This document shows positions 1 to 8,729 of a stretch of DNA of 31,017 nucleotides, in pieces. Under the pieces are notes generated by a model. That model saw only the letters and a program-made list of their open reading frames with translations, had not been told where the DNA came from and did not search any database. The stretch is taken from positions 891,309 through 922,325 of the forward strand of contig OV299793.1 of NCBI GenBank assembly GCA_923184405.1, given 5' to 3'. This DNA comes from Neisseria meningitidis. Lineage in GTDB: Bacteria; Pseudomonadota; Gammaproteobacteria; Burkholderiales; Neisseriaceae. The first letter of the stretch is position 1. Every line of letters starts with the position of its first letter. The translations under genes were made by a program, and so were the position numbers.

Positions 1-20
1 GGTGTACTTCGTTCAGGTTA

Positions 21-731
21 CGTGTGCTACTAGATTAGCAGATGTTGCCCTCGAAATATAAGATAACGCACTGCAAATTAAGAAAAGAGTACGAAGAGCT
101 GCTCCGTTTTTTTGTACTCGAAGTTACCGCCCGTTCTGCCGCCGATATTTTGGGTATCCATCCCAATTCGGCAGCACTTGTTCTACCGTAAAATCCGCAC
201 GGTTATCAGCCATCATTTGTATGGCTGCCGATGAGGTTTTTGAGGCCCTGTCGAGCCGGACAAAGCGGTTTCGGCGGACGTAAAGGCGAACGTGGTCGCG
301 GTGCGGCAGGAAAAGTGGTTGTCTTCGGCATTCTGAGACGCAACGGACGGGTCTGCCGTTGTGGTGGATAATGCCAAGTCTGAAGCGTTACTCCTGTCAT
401 CAGAAGAAAATCATGCGGACAGCATTGTTTATACCGATAGTCTGAGCAACTGCGACAAGTTGGACGTAGGCGGCTTCATCCAGTTACCGCATTGCAACCA
501 TTCAAAGGAAGGTGCAGACCGTCAAAACCACATGAAAGCGGCATTGAGAACTACGGAATCAGGCAAAACGCGTCTTGCGCAAATACAACGAAAGTGATCG
601 TGTGGAAATCTTTCCCGCTGTTCTTGAAAGAATGCAAATTTCAGGTTTAACTTCGGCACACCACCGTCCCGACAGCTAAAAATTTTGCAGGATTGGTGTA
701 GAATTGCAGAAAACTAATCTAGTACAGCCCC
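21..731 (+). mobile_element. IS1016-like (IS1595 family) element, decayed copy A
   Basis: The right end is CTAATCTAGTACAGCCCC (714-731). Its reverse complement matches the left end at 21-38 in 12 of 18 positions, with 11 contiguous identical bases (TACTAGATTAG). The span of 711 bp is that of a full IS1016-type element. The interior encodes a broken transposase on the plus strand. The family assignment rests on the transposase motifs and end sequence; it differs clearly from the IS1016 remnant near 20 kb, so it is another member of the group. Confidence 0.75.
42..717 (+). pseudogene. IS1016/IS1595-family transposase, broken
   Basis: This encodes a DDE-type transposase of the small IS1016 group. 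Read across several frames it gives the N-terminal helix-turn-helix region (TARSAADILGIHPNSAAL-like), a shifted GGRRKGERGRGAAGKV-like block, and then an open stretch at 361-597 with DSIVYTDSLS (catalytic Asp region) and DRQNHMKA (the RQNHINGIENFW region). The C-terminus, with KILQDW, runs to the stop at 715-717. At least four frameshifts or stops separate these blocks, so the protein cannot be made. The start at 42 is the first ATG inside the left end and is only probable. Confidence 0.7.
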
Positions 732-1513
732 TTATTTTTAAGGTTTGTACTTTATCTTAAACATCAACAGCTCAGCTAGAAACTATAAAACCGCGTGTCT
801 ACCTGCGCCGAAAGTTCGCACCCTACACACGCAGGCTGCGCTACATTTTTGGGATGTAGGATAGGCATTTATACCCACACGGTTTCAGGCTGCCTTGAAA
901 TATGAAAGCAGCGATAGGGCAGCAAGTGCCCACCCTACGCTTGCTCCATAAGACATAATCAACAGTTACGCAATAAACTGTATAAGAGGATTATATTTGT
1001 ACATAATTTTATCTCTATGTTTCTGATTGGTTTATGATATTCGAAGCCTCCTTAGAATTTAAGTAGATAGTTTTCCTTGTCACTTCGCGCGTTGCTTGTC
1101 ATTGATAATAAGTCACTACTACTTACGTGAAAGCTACTCCTTTCTTGAAAAAATCGTCACGAACAGTTATCAATCTTTAAAATCTATTTAAAACAAAAAT
1201 ATACAGATATTTCAGGCTGCCTGAAACACAAAAATAACATTACCTGACCGCAACAGAGTTCGGAGCAGCCTGCACCCTAACCCTGTGCCTTAACGGTATG
1301 CAGGAGGCACGAGAGGTGCGAGGCATCCTCATCTAACTCGATTCCTAAGCCGTTTTACCTTCCTGAAACGAGAACTTTCCATACTTGCTCTTTACAAGTA
1401 CCATATATATCCTTACAATGCGTTCTGCTGCTTTATTTATATATTGCTTTCTACTTAATATGTTCCCTTTCCAGCCAGCCGTTATCCACATCCAATCTAA
1501 CTATATTTTATTT
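732..1513. other. Intergenic region upstream of the RTX exporter relic
   Basis: I see no credible gene in these 780 bases. The first part contains CACCCTAC-type short repeats (about 815-950), of the kind scattered between neisserial genes. Two copies of an alternative uptake-like motif occur: AGGCTGCCTTGAA (887-899, one extra T) and the palindromic TTTCAGGCTGCCTGAAA (1210-1226). The remainder, about 960-1200 and 1380-1513, is AT-rich and presumably held the promoter of the exporter gene, but I cannot assign one. Confidence 0.5.
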
Positions 1514-3646
1514 ATGTCTATCGTATCCGCACCGCTCCCCGCCCTTTCCGCCCTCATCATCCGTCGCCCATTACCACGGCATTGCCGCCAATCCTGCTGA
1601 TATACAGCACGAATTTTGTACTTCCGCACAGAGCGATTTAAATGAAACGCAATGGCTGTTAGCCGACAAATCTTTGGGATTGACAGGCAAAGGTAGTCCG
1701 CCAGCCTATTAAACGTTTGGCTATGGCGACTTTACCCGCATTGGTATGGTGCGATAACGGCAACCATTATACTTTGGCCAAAACAGACGGTGAAGGTGAG
1801 CATGCCCAATATTTGAATACAGGACTAAGTTATGAATAAGTCCGTGGTATTGTCTTTGCCGAATTTTCAACAGATAATCGGGCAGGACTGATATTAGTTG
1901 CTTCCCGCGCTTCGGTAGTTAAGCAGTTCCGCAAAGTTTGACTTTACCTGATTTATTCCGGCGGTAATCCAAACACCACCGATTGTTTTTTGAAGCATTG
2001 GTGGTGTCAGGTGGTGTTGCAGCTGTTTGCGCTGATTACGCCTCTGTTTCTCCAAGTGGTGATGGACAAGGTGCTGGTACATCAGGATTCTTACTTTGGA
2101 TGTGGTGTCGGTGGCTTTGCTGGTGGTGTCGTGTCTGAAGATTGTGTTGGGCGGTTTGCGGACGCATCTGTTTGCACATACGACTTCACATATTGATGAG
2201 CAATACGGAACGTTGTCATCTGGCATCTGCTTTCCCTGCCTTTTTTTTTTATCCTATTTCGAGCACAGACGAGTAAGATACGTGGTGGCTCGGGTGGAAT
2301 CGACAGACTGCAATTTTCGACCTAATAGGCGCTGGACTTCGGTGTTGGATTTGGTTTCGTTTATCTTCCGGCGGTGATGTGGTATTACAGCTCCACTCTG
2401 ACTTGGGTGGTATTACTGTTGCCTGCCCATGCGTTTTGGTCGGCATTTATCAGTCCGATTACTGCGGACGCGTCTGAACGATAAGTTCGCGCGCAATGCA
2501 GACAACCAGTCGTTTTTAGTAGAAAGCATCACTGCGTGGGTAATGCAAAGGATGGCGGTGGAGCCATGACGCAGTTGTTAACAATCAGTTGGCGGCTTAT
2601 GTATTTGGATTTCAACGAAGTTGGCGGTGGTCGGCCAAAGTGGGGTGCAGCTGATTCAGAAGCCGGTGACGGCGACGTTGTGATTGGCGCACGGCTGGTA
2701 ATTGAGGCAAGCTGACGGTGGGGCAGCTGATTGCGTTTAATATGCCCGACAGGTGTACGGCGTCCAGTTACCCACTGCTCATCGCAGCTGTAGCAAGATT
2801 TACAGCATGCTGGGGATTTCGGTGGCGCCTTTGGAAGATATTCTGAATGCGCCGACCGAGAATGCGTATACGCATATGGCTTTGCCTGATATCCAGGGAG
2901 ATTACGATAGAACATGTCGACTACCGCTATAAGGAGGACGGCAAGCTGATTTGCAGGATTTCAAACTGCGGATTCGGGCCGGGAAGTGCTGGAAATGTGA
3001 AACGATCGCGATCTGCGGCAACATCCACACTCACCAAATTCAAGAGATGCACCTGTCTCAATCTACAAAGAGCTAATATCCACAAGCGTCGCTATGGACG
3101 GCACGATGTGGCTTCATGCACAATCCAGCACTGGCTGCGGAGGCCAGGTCGAACAGAGCACCGCAAGAGCCAGAAGTGCTGCTGTACAGCTGCAACATAC
3201 GACAAAATAACGCCGCCGACGAATACAGATAAACCGCTTCAACGAATAATCCAAACAGGCAACTGGCGAGCACACACGAGTTTATGATGGAGAAGCCAGA
3301 CCGCAACGGCAACGTGGGGGCAGGCAATGAGCAAGCCGTCCAGCGGACAGCGGTAGCGTATTGCAGACTGCACGCGCGTTAATCACCAATCCACGCATTC
3401 TGATTTTTGATTGAGTAACCAGCGCGCTGGATAATAAAAGTGAACAAGCGATTATGCAGAACATGCAGGCCATTTGCGCCAACCGGACAGGTGCTGATTA
3501 TCGCCCACCGTCTGTCCACTGTTAAAACGGCACACCGGATCATTGCCATGGATAAAGGCAGGATTGTAAAAGCGGAAACACAGCAGGAATTGCTGGCGAA
3601 GCTGAACGGATATTACCGCTATCTGTATGATTTACAGAACGGGTAG
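1514..3646 (+). pseudogene. RTX-type I secretion ABC transporter (HlyB/RtxB-like), decayed
   Basis: An intact version would be the inner-membrane ABC exporter of a type I system that secretes RTX proteins of the FrpA/FrpC kind: an inactive C39-peptidase-like N-domain, six membrane helices and a C-terminal ATPase. The start is the ATG at 1514 (MSIVSAPLPALSALII). Recognisable pieces follow in order and in several frames: membrane-domain text (LFALITPLF, QVVMDKVLVH) near 2020-2080, ALTSVLD-like text near 2330, [13 protein letters not shown] near 2490, EITIEHVDYRYKEDGKL near 2895, a degraded Walker A region near 3010, and the C-terminal ATPase end with IIAHRLSTVKTAHRIIAMDKG in frame at 3440-3646. 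The 2133-bp span matches the roughly 710-residue family length. Frameshifts are numerous and amino acid divergence is high, more than in the housekeeping genes here. It follows an IS and has no RTX substrate gene in the window. Confidence 0.85.
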
Positions 3647-3737
3647 AAGGCGGGGGATGGGCGTGTAGGCTGCTTTTTCGTAACGTTCTGCGTTTTCAGA
3701 CCGTCGTTTACTGGGTTTACTGACTGAAATGAAACCA

Positions 3738-3789
3738 AAGTGCAGGCTGCCGGAAAGACTTTTTCTGTCTTTTTAGGCAGCCTGCACTT
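3738..3789 (+). terminator. Hairpin terminator behind the exporter relic, built from AGGCAGCCTGCA-type repeats
   Basis: AAGTGCAGGCTGCC at 3738-3751 pairs perfectly over 14 bases with GGCAGCCTGCACTT at 3776-3789. It lies 92 bases after the exporter stop. The arms contain AGGCAGCCTGCA, resembling uptake sequences of Kingella-type dialects rather than the local ATGCCGTCTGAA. Confidence 0.7.
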
Positions 3790-3868
3790 CTTCTTCACTC
3801 ATCTAGAGACCTTTGCAAAATTCCCCAAAATCCCCTAAATTCCCACCAAGACATTTAGGAGATTTTCC

Positions 3869-4867
3869 ATGAGCACCTTCTTTCAACAAACCGCGCAAGC
3901 CATGATTGCCAAGCACATCGACTGAGCCCCACTATTGAAGTTGGACCAGGTAATTGATTGGCAGCCGATCGAGCAATACCTGAACCATCAAAGAACCCGT
4001 TACCTCTGAGACCACAGCGGCCGTCCTGCCTAACCCCTGTTGTCCATGTTCAAAGCCGTCCTGCTCGGACAATGGCACAGCCTCTCCAATCCCGAACTCG
4101 AACAAAGCCTCATCACCCGCATCGACTTCAACCTGTTTTGCCGCTTTGACAAACTGAGCATACCTGATTACAGTAAAAAGCAGTTACCAAAAACAGTACG
4201 GCGTTGCCTCGCCTTAGCTCAAAGAAGGAACGATTCTCTAATGTGCTGAAGCACCAAGTGAATCAGCTTCCAAAGCAGTCACTCACGGCAGCACCCTCCA
4301 GTCAGCTGCGCTGATAAACAGTATAACTCCACTAGAAGTATAACGAAGAAGGACAAATCAGCTGTTTAGCCTCGCCGAGTAAGGAAAGCGATGCATGATG
4401 GCTAAAGAACAACGACCTCGACAAACTCGGTTACGTACAATATACCTGTGCCGATTCGCAAGACTATATCGAGATAATGCACATCACCTCCGCCAATGCC
4501 CATGAGTGCAAACACCTGTCGCCGTTGATGGAAAGGTTGCCCGAAAGTACGACCGTCTAAGCCGACAAAGGCTATGACAGTGCGGAAAACAAGCAACATC
4601 TGGAATAACATCAGTTGTAGGACGGCATTATGAGCGAAGCCTGCCGCAACCGTCCGCTGACGGAAAAGCAAACCAAACGCAACCGGTATTTGTCGAAGAC
4701 CCGTTATGTGGTCGAACAAAGCTTCGGTACGCTGCACCGTAAATTCCGCTATGCGCGGGCAACCTATTTCGGACTGATTAAAGTGAGTGCGCAAAGCCAT
4801 CTGAAAGCGATGTGTTTGAACCTGTTGAAAGCCGCCAACAGGCTGAAGTGCGCCCGCTGCCGCCTAA
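3869..4867 (+). pseudogene. IS5-family (IS1106-like) transposase, broken
   Basis: The start is the ATG at 3869 after an AGGAGA ribosome-binding site. The N-terminal part reads to a frameshift and stop near 3925. A second block spans about 3945-4180 (the RIDFNLFCRF region). About 80 bases of Correia-like DNA then follow at 4188-4270. The frame is recovered from about 4410 (KLGY, ECKHLSPLMERLPE, ADKGYDSAEN) to the C-terminus (SFGTLHRKFRYARATYFGLIK, 4710-4780). The proper stop is at 4865-4867, one frameshift away. There are several in-frame stops (for example 4558 and 4606), so it is not functional. Confidence 0.85.
4188..4270. repeat. Correia element fragment inside the IS5-family element
   Basis: The stretch AAAACAGTACGGCGTTGCC, then CTTAGCTCAAAGAAGGAACG, then GTGCTGAAGCACCAAGTG, matches the left and middle part of the long Correia repeat. 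The terminal TATAGTGGATTAA and the whole right half (CTGTCTGCGGCTTCGTC onward) are missing. It is therefore a truncated or recombined copy within the transposase. Confidence 0.75.
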
Positions 4868-5040
4868 AAGGCAGCACGGATGCCTGATTATCGGGTATCC
4901 GGGCAGGATTAAGGGGTGTTTGGGTAAAATTAGGCGGTATTTGTAGCGAAAACAGCCGAAAACCTGTGTTTGGGTTTCGGCTGTCGGGAGGGAAAGGAAT
5001 TTTGCAAAGGTCTCTTTCGTCATTCCCGCCACTTTTCGTC

Positions 5041-5060
5041 ATTCCCGCGAAAGCGGGAAT
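5041..5060. repeat. dRS3 repeat, copy 1
   Basis: ATTCCCGCGAAAGCGGGAAT is the 20-bp palindromic neisserial dRS3 repeat (ATTCCC-N8-GGGAAT). With the second copy at 5117 it brackets a 56-bp spacer beginning CTAGA and ending TCTAG, the arrangement of a neisserial intergenic mosaic element. A degraded partial copy, ATTCCCGCC, lies just before it at about 5030. Confidence 0.9.
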
Positions 5061-5116
5061 CTAGAATCTCGGACTTTCAGATAATCTTTGAATATTGCTG
5101 TTGTTCTAAGGTCTAG

Positions 5117-5136
5117 ATTCCCGCTTTCGCGGGAAT
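5117..5136. repeat. dRS3 repeat, copy 2
   Basis: ATTCCCGCTTTCGCGGGAAT is the reverse complement of copy 1, so the two copies face each other around the 5061-5116 RS-type spacer. dRS3 is known as a target for filamentous phage integration in meningococci and as a recombination substrate. Confidence 0.9.
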
Positions 5137-5203
5137 GACGGTTCAGTTGCTACGGTTATTGTCAGGTTTCGGTTATGTTGGAATTTCGGGAAACTTATGA
5201 ATT

Positions 5204-5383
5204 GAAACCTTTGCAAAAATAGTCTGTTAACGAAATTTGACGCATAAAAATGCGCCAAAAATTTTCAATTGCCTAAAACCTTCCTAATATTGAGCAAAAA
5301 GTAGGAAAAATCAGAAAAGTTTTGCATTTTGAAAATGAGATTGAGCATAAAATTTTAGTAACCTATGTTATTGCAAAGGTCTC
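5204..5383. repeat. AT-rich repeat (ATR-like), probable MITE with IS1106-type ends
   Basis: A 180-bp, very AT-rich segment with no gene starts GAAACCTTTGCAA (5204-5216) and ends TTGCAAAGGTCTC (5371-5383). The two are inverted repeats with one mismatch. Length and composition fit the roughly 183-bp AT-rich repeat described in meningococcal genomes. The ends match the GAGACCTTTGCAA termini of the adjacent IS5-family element, which suggests it is a non-autonomous relative mobilised by that transposase (inference). Confidence 0.7.
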
Positions 5384-5404
5384 AATGCTAAATATCTAGC
5401 AAAA

Positions 5405-5430
5405 AAGTGCGGTCAAAATTCACCGCACTT
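5405..5430 (-). terminator. sodC terminator made of an inverted pair of Haemophilus uptake signals
   Basis: AAGTGCGGT (5405-5413) and ACCGCACTT (5422-5430) are inverted copies of the 9-bp Haemophilus influenzae uptake signal core. With flanking A and T runs they form a rho-independent terminator 20 bases after the sodC stop. This is foreign to Neisseria, whose terminators use ATGCCGTCTGAA pairs. Confidence 0.92.
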
Positions 5431-5449
5431 TTCGTTTCGAACAATCGAA

Positions 5450-6010
5450 TTATTTAATCACGCCACATGCCATACGTGGGCCGCCACCGCCAAGTGGAGC
5501 TGGATGATCGGAGTGATTATCACCACCCGTGTGGATCATAATAGAGTGACCGCGAACATCATCTAAATGTTTAAGACGTGGTGCTAAAACAGGATTTGTT
5601 GCTGTGCCATCATGCAATACAGTTAATGCAGGTAAATCACCTAAGTGTGCATCATCTTGCCATGGGTAACCATGTTGTTTTGCACCTTTAGGATCCCAGT
5701 GACCGCCTGAGCCTAAACCAGCTGTCAATTTACCTTCTTTTTCTTTTGGCTCACAGCTTGGGTTTTCATGGATGTGGAAACCATGTAAGCCTTCGCTTAA
5801 TCCTTGTAAATCAGGGGTAAACACAAGACCATAGTTAGATTCAGTAATAGTCACTGTACCCACATCTTTGTTACCGTTTACTGGATCAAGTTGTTGCACT
5901 TTCACTTCAATAGAAGCACCTTTAGGTATCGTATTATGCTCGTGTGCTTGCGCAACACCAACTGAACATACTGCACTAACCGCTAGTGCTAATAAGGTTT
6001 TCATATTCAT
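5450..6010 (-). CDS. sodC: Periplasmic Cu,Zn superoxide dismutase
   Basis: It converts superoxide to peroxide and oxygen in the periplasm and protects against host oxidative burst. The 186-residue frame is intact. Residues 1-22 are a Sec signal peptide ending AQA before HEHN. Metal ligands are visible in [27 protein letters not shown] and MIHTGGDNH. The disulfide pair is the Cys of NPSCEP and of MACGV, and the active-site Arg is in GGPRMACG. The start ATG follows AAGGAGAT. A possible promoter has TTGACT at 6051-6056 on the minus strand, with a weak -10 about 16 bases on. It is lower in GC than its neighbours, and its terminator is a Haemophilus uptake-signal pair, so it was acquired from Haemophilus, as is known for meningococcal sodC. 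One of the few unbroken genes in this window. Confidence 0.97.
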   Translation of the reverse strand: MNMKTLLALAVSAVCSVGVAQAHEHNTIPKGASIEVKVQQLDPVNGNKDVGTVTITESNYGLVFTPDLQGLSEGLHGFHIHENPSCEPKEKEGKLTAGLGSGGHWDPKGAKQHGYPWQDDAHLGDLPALTVLHDGTATNPVLAPRLKHLDDVRGHSIMIHTGGDNHSDHPAPLGGGGPRMACGVIK

Positions 6011-6165
6011 TGCAATCTCCTTTATTGCAGTAAAAACTCGCGACTATTTTAGTCAATTTTGTTTTAAAAGCCGATAAATTTTTACGAAAATTTTACATTA
6101 ATTGTTATTTGCAGAAAATTAGAACCCGTTATCACGTCTTGGATAAATGCCAAAACCATTGTGAT

Positions 6166-6264
6166 TCAGAGAATTAAAAAGAAAAATTTCGGAATCCTCA
6201 TCCTTTTCTGAAACCTGATTGCGGTATCCATGGCTTTGTCTTTGTCATTTAAGTTTGTGTTCAT
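6166..6264 (-). CDS. Small hypothetical ORF (32 codons)
   Basis: The frame begins MNTNLNDKDKAMDTAI and ends in a hydrophobic PKFFFLIL. An AAGAAGG ribosome-binding site lies about 6 bases before the ATG. I do not recognise it. The frame is open further upstream to about 6411, through IS1016-derived DNA, so a longer or relic origin is possible. It lies between sodC and mutY, transcribed toward sodC. Low confidence. Confidence 0.25.
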   Translation of the reverse strand: MNTNLNDKDKAMDTAIRFQKRMRIPKFFFLIL

Positions 6265-6371
6265 GTTTTGACCTTCTTTGCTTTTTAAATCCTTTTTAAA
6301 TTGCCGACTTCTTCCGTTCCAAATGTCCCATTTGAACATTATCCCGCCGCCTAAAATACGACCCAAATTCA

Positions 6372-6437
6372 TCGGTTGTTCTTGCTGCGATACCTGCAAA
6401 CAACAGTTCAATGGGTTTATTTTGTTTATTCTAACCT
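6372..6437 (-). mobile_element. IS1016 transposase 5' fragment (copy B)
   Basis: On the minus strand this reads KQNKPIELLFAGIAARTTDEFG-like in pieces, matching the N-terminus of IS1016 transposase (KQNKLIELFVSGVTARTAAE). At DNA level AACAGTTCAATGGGTTTATT resembles the copy near 20.14 kb. No terminal repeats are visible. The stop codon of mutY (6426-6428) falls inside this remnant. Confidence 0.6.
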
Positions 6438-7464
6438 ATTACCGTTTAAATAAATTTCCAAAGGCTTGGGCAGGCCGTAATCTTTCAAATGCGTCGGCTT
6501 TATCCAAATGCCGTCTGAAGGGCTTTCAGACGGCATTTGTCCTTCAAACGGCGTAATCATCAGCAACAAGTGCGTCAGCCAGTGGGTCAGGGCGGTTTGT
6601 TCGTCCATATCTGCCATGGTCAGGAGAATTTGGCGGCAAAGTCGGAAAGCCCGTTCAAACTTTCAAAACACGGCACGCAATACAGCCCGCCCCAAATGCC
6701 TTTGGCGGGGCGTTTTTCCAGCAAAATCGCGCCGTTCCGGTTGCGGATAATCAGCCAGTAAAGCGGCAGGGTCGGTACTTCGGCGGCGGTTTTTTGCGCG
6801 GCAGCTCGGCGGTGCGGTTTTGCTTTTTTGCTTCGCAGATGTCCGCCATCGGGCATTGGTGGCACAAGGGTTTCGTCCGTTTGCACACGGTTGCGCCCAA
6901 ATCCATCAAACCTTGTGTATAGGCAGGCATATCAGCGTTTTCAGACGGCAGCAGGCTTTCGGCAAGTGTCCTGAGCGAGTTTTCAAATTTTTTGTCCTGC
7001 GGATTGCCGTCGCGGGCGAACACGCGGCAGAGTACGCGTTTGACGTTGCCGTCCAAAATGGTTTCGCGGCGGTTGAAGGAGAAGGCGCAAATGACGGCGG
7101 CGGTGCTTCTGCCTACGCCGCAGAGCGTTTCCAAATCTTTGCGTTCCGATGGAAACGTGCCGCCGAAGTGCCTGACGACTTGTTGCGCGGCTTTGTGCAG
7201 GTTGAGCGCGCGGCTGTAAAAGCTAAAGCCCGCCCACAACGACAACACTTCGTCTTGCGGCGCGGCGGCAAGCGTCTGAACGGTCGGGAATTTTTCTAAG
7301 AAACGCGGATAGTAGTCCAACACGGTGGCGACCTGCGTTTGCTGGAGCATGATTTCGGAAAGCCAGACGCAATAAGGGTTTTTGACCTGCCAAGGGAGGT
7401 GGTGGCGACCGTGTTGTTTTTGCCAGCGGATGAGCCGTTCGGAGAAGGGGATGGGTGTGTTCAT
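6426..7464 (-). pseudogene. mutY: Adenine DNA glycosylase MutY, two frameshifts as sequenced
   Basis: MutY removes adenine mispaired with 8-oxoguanine. The start is the ATG at 7464 (MNTPIPFSERL), not the upstream in-frame TTG. Visible elements in order: ENPYCVWLSEIMLQQTQV-like N-terminus (here KNPYCVWLSEIMLQQ), the helix-hairpin-helix/Gly-Asp region (LCGVGRSTAAVICAF, ILDGNVKRVL), and the Fe-S cysteines C-x6-C-x2-C-x5-C in VCKRTKPLCHQCPMADIC. The NUDIX-like C-terminal domain that reads 8-oxoG follows (LLEKRPAKGIWGGLYCVP). The first frameshift, near 6790, is one A short in a poly-A run; the second, near 6632, is one C short. Corrected, the protein has the usual length of about 346 residues. An inverted uptake-sequence pair lies inside the C-terminal coding part. 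Confidence 0.93.
6508..6536. repeat. Inverted DUS pair within the mutY coding sequence
   Basis: ATGCCGTCTGAA (6508-6519) and its complement (6525-6536) are separated by five bases. They encode part of the mutY C-terminus, around QMPSESPSDGIW. Such pairs normally sit after genes as terminators. Confidence 0.95.
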
Positions 7465-7536
7465 TAATATCAATCGGTGGTTTTATTTATATTTAAAACA
7501 GTATGTTATTGTATAACATTGTGAAAATAATTCTTA

Positions 7537-7564
7537 TTGACTTATTTTTGTAGGGGCATATAAC
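7537..7564 (+). promoter_or_regulatory. Sigma-70 type promoter for the Zn-alcohol dehydrogenase gene
   Basis: TTGACT (7537-7542), a 16-base spacer and TATAAC (7559-7564) lie about 60 bases upstream of the start codon, in an AT-rich gap between divergent mutY and the dehydrogenase gene. A ribosome-binding site AAGGAG sits at about 7612-7617. Seen by eye only. Confidence 0.6.
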
Positions 7565-7625
7565 TCATATAAAGAAACTTTATTGCGGTATTGAAACTAT
7601 TTATCAACAAGCAAGGAGTATCAGC

Positions 7626-8665
7626 ATGAAAGCAATGGTTTATCACGGCGCAAACGACATCCGTTTTGAAGAAAAACCCCGTCCGCAGATTATCGATCCG
7701 ACCGATGCGGTGGTGAAAATCGTCAAAACCACGATTTGCGGTACCGATTTGGGTATTTGGAAAGGCAAAAAAACCGAAGTCGCAGACGGTCGTATTCTCG
7801 GTCATGAAGAGCATCGGTATTGTAGAAGAAGTCGGCGAGGCTGTAAAAAACATCAAAGTCGGCGATAAAGTCATTACTTCATGCGTCAGCAAATGCTGTA
7901 CTTGCGACAACTGCAAAATCCAACTTTATTCGCATTGCTGCAACGGCGGCTGGATTTTGGGCTACATGATTGACGGCACGCAGGCAGAATACGTCCGCAC
8001 GCCTTATGCCGACAACAGCCTCGTGCCGCTGCCCGACAACGTCAACGAAGAAGTCGCCCTGTTGTTGAGCGACGCTTTGCCGACCGCACACGAAATCGGC
8101 GTGCAATACGGCGATGTCAAACCCAGCGACACCGTATTCATCGCAGGTGCCGCTCCTGTCGGTATGTCCGCCTTGTTGACCGCCCAACTGTATAGCCCCG
8201 CCGCCATTATCGTGTGCGATATGGACGAAAACCGTTGAAACTGGCGAAAGAGTTGGGCGCGACCCATACCATCAGCCCCGCCTCAGGCGATGTCTCCAAA
8301 CAAGTTTTTGCCATTGTCGGCGAAGACGGCGTAGATTGTGCCATCGAAGCCGTCGGTATTCCTGCGACTTGGAATATGTGCCAAGACATCGTGAAACCGG
8401 GCGGTCATATCGCCGTTGTCGGCGTACACGGCCAATCCGTTGATTTCAAACTGGAAAAACTCCTGGATTAAAAACCTCGCCATCACTACTGGTTTAGTCA
8501 ATGCCAATACTACCGAAATGCTGATGAAGGCAATTTCAGCAGCTCAGTCGATTACACCAAAATGATGACCCACCATTTCAAATTCAGCGAATTGGAAAAG
8601 CCTACGACGTGTTCAAACACGCCGCCGAAAACCAAGCGATGAAAGTGGTTTTGGAAGCGGATTAA
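7626..8665 (+). pseudogene. Zn-dependent 2,3-butanediol/alcohol dehydrogenase (MDR family), frameshifted as sequenced
   Basis: Medium-chain Zn-alcohol dehydrogenase of the threonine/butanediol dehydrogenase group. The catalytic zinc site shows TICGTDLGIW and GHE. The structural-zinc cysteines are in CVSKCCTCDNCK. The Rossmann segment has FIAGAAPVGMSALLTAQL with IIVCDMDENR. The C-terminal part gives VGIPATW, PGGHIAVVGVHG, HHFKFSELEK and the end VVLEAD. The start ATG follows AAGGAG. Five single-base indels break the frame: an extra A near 7811, a T lost near 8237, an extra C near 8463, a base lost near 8535 and an A lost near 8600. Corrected length is about 346 residues, normal for the family. 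Substrate is inferred from the family; it could be named adh or bdh. Confidence 0.88.
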
Positions 8666-8696
8666 TCGGCCTTGAATCAGTTGTTTTTTTAAGCGG

Positions 8697-8729
8697 ATGC
8701 CGTCTGAATGCGTTTCAGACGGCATTTTT
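8697..8729 (+). terminator. DUS-pair terminator after the dehydrogenase gene
   Basis: ATGCCGTCTGAA (8697-8708) and TTTCAGACGGCAT (8713-8725), followed by a T run, form a compact hairpin 31 bases after the stop. Confidence 0.9.

Larger units (their letters stand above)
3806..5014 (+). mobile_element. IS5-family (IS1106-like) insertion sequence, degenerate
   Basis: Perfect 19-bp terminal inverted repeats, GAGACCTTTGCAAAATTCC at 3806-3824 and its complement at 4996-5014, enclose a transposase on the plus strand. The protein blocks (MSTFFQQTAQAMIAKHID, LSNPELEQSLITRIDFNLFC, RYVVEQSFGTLHRKFRYA) are those of the meningococcal IS1106-type element. A Correia-type fragment lies inside and the reading frame is broken many times, so this copy is immobile by itself. 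Confidence 0.88.

Noticed and set aside
732..1513. Possible small genes between the IS1016 copy and the exporter
   Set aside because: Only short frames without ribosome-binding sites or recognisable protein features.
6820..7299. 159-codon plus-strand frame opposite mutY
   Set aside because: Shadow frame; mutY motifs including the Fe-S cysteines are on the minus strand.
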